Below are positions 5,392 through 5,478 of a stretch of DNA of 5,478 nucleotides, piece after piece. Below the pieces are notes generated by a model. It did not search any database. It had not been told where the DNA came from and saw only the letters and a list, made by a program, of their open reading frames with translations. Source of the DNA: Alphaproteobacteria bacterium (GTDB taxonomy: Bacteria > Pseudomonadota > Alphaproteobacteria > Rickettsiales > UBA8987); NCBI GenBank assembly GCA_023269645.1, contig JAHFPR010000141.1, positions 1 through 5,478 of the forward strand, read 5' to 3'. A program made the position numbers and the translations under genes. The first letter of the stretch is position 1. Every line of letters starts with the position of its first letter.

Positions 5392-5470
5392 ATCGCCCGA
5401 ATTGCGAAGCAATTATAGAGCTTGCCCCTGCGAAGGCAGCGGGCGATCCATTCTTCCGGTATGCATGGAT
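5392..5470. repeat. nested palindromic repeat at the right edge
   Basis: ATCGCCCG (5392-5399) pairs with CGGGCGAT (5440-5447), enclosing AATTGC (5400-5405) with GCAATT (5409-5414). ATCCAT (5446-5451) then pairs with ATGGAT (5465-5470). The GTCATC start and the GATCCA after the right arm match the element at 4312-4392, so the two are probably of one superfamily. The element may continue beyond the window. Confidence 0.5.
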
Positions 5471-5478
5471 TCCCCTAT

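Overview
The window looks like a chromosomal segment of an alphaproteobacterium. The pointers are a PAS_5-type PAS protein (a family concentrated in Alphaproteobacteria), moderate-to-high GC, and intergenic palindromes of the CTCCCC/GGGGAG and GTCATCCCCGC types common in that class. I cannot name a genus. The only strongly conserved gene is glmS, which makes glucosamine-6-phosphate for peptidoglycan and LPS.

Layout. Positions 1-75 may be the last codons of a plus-strand gene, followed by a hairpin. Positions 125-352 (minus) encode a 75-residue XRE-type helix-turn-helix regulator. Upstream of it (353-601, minus) is a dense set of complementary segments behind a good sigma70-like promoter. I read this as a structured leader or antisense RNA of the phage c4 type, with a Shine-Dalgarno sequence that can be sequestered. 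A divergent spacer (602-818) holds a dispersed hairpin and leads to a plus-strand PAS_5 gene (819-1304). A possible small gene with a diverged internal repeat (1313-1537) follows it. A GGDEF-like gene (1655-2128) has lost the GGDEF signature and ends 10 bp from the convergent glmS stop codon.

glmS (2139-3977, minus) is intact and complete. Its 423-bp upstream spacer carries four perfect hairpins, two of them exactly abutting, and a nested interspersed repeat. Upstream of that spacer, also on the minus strand, is a 272-residue protein of unknown function with a lysine-rich tail (4401-5219). The right edge holds another hairpin and a second, longer repeat resembling the one at 4312-4392.

No joint pathway links these genes. 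The left half is regulatory or accessory in character: an HTH regulator under probable RNA control, a PAS sensor-like protein and a degenerate GGDEF protein. The right half is housekeeping. The most interesting signals are the RNA-like element before the HTH gene, the repeat-bearing small ORF, the degenerate GGDEF domain and the palindrome cluster upstream of glmS.
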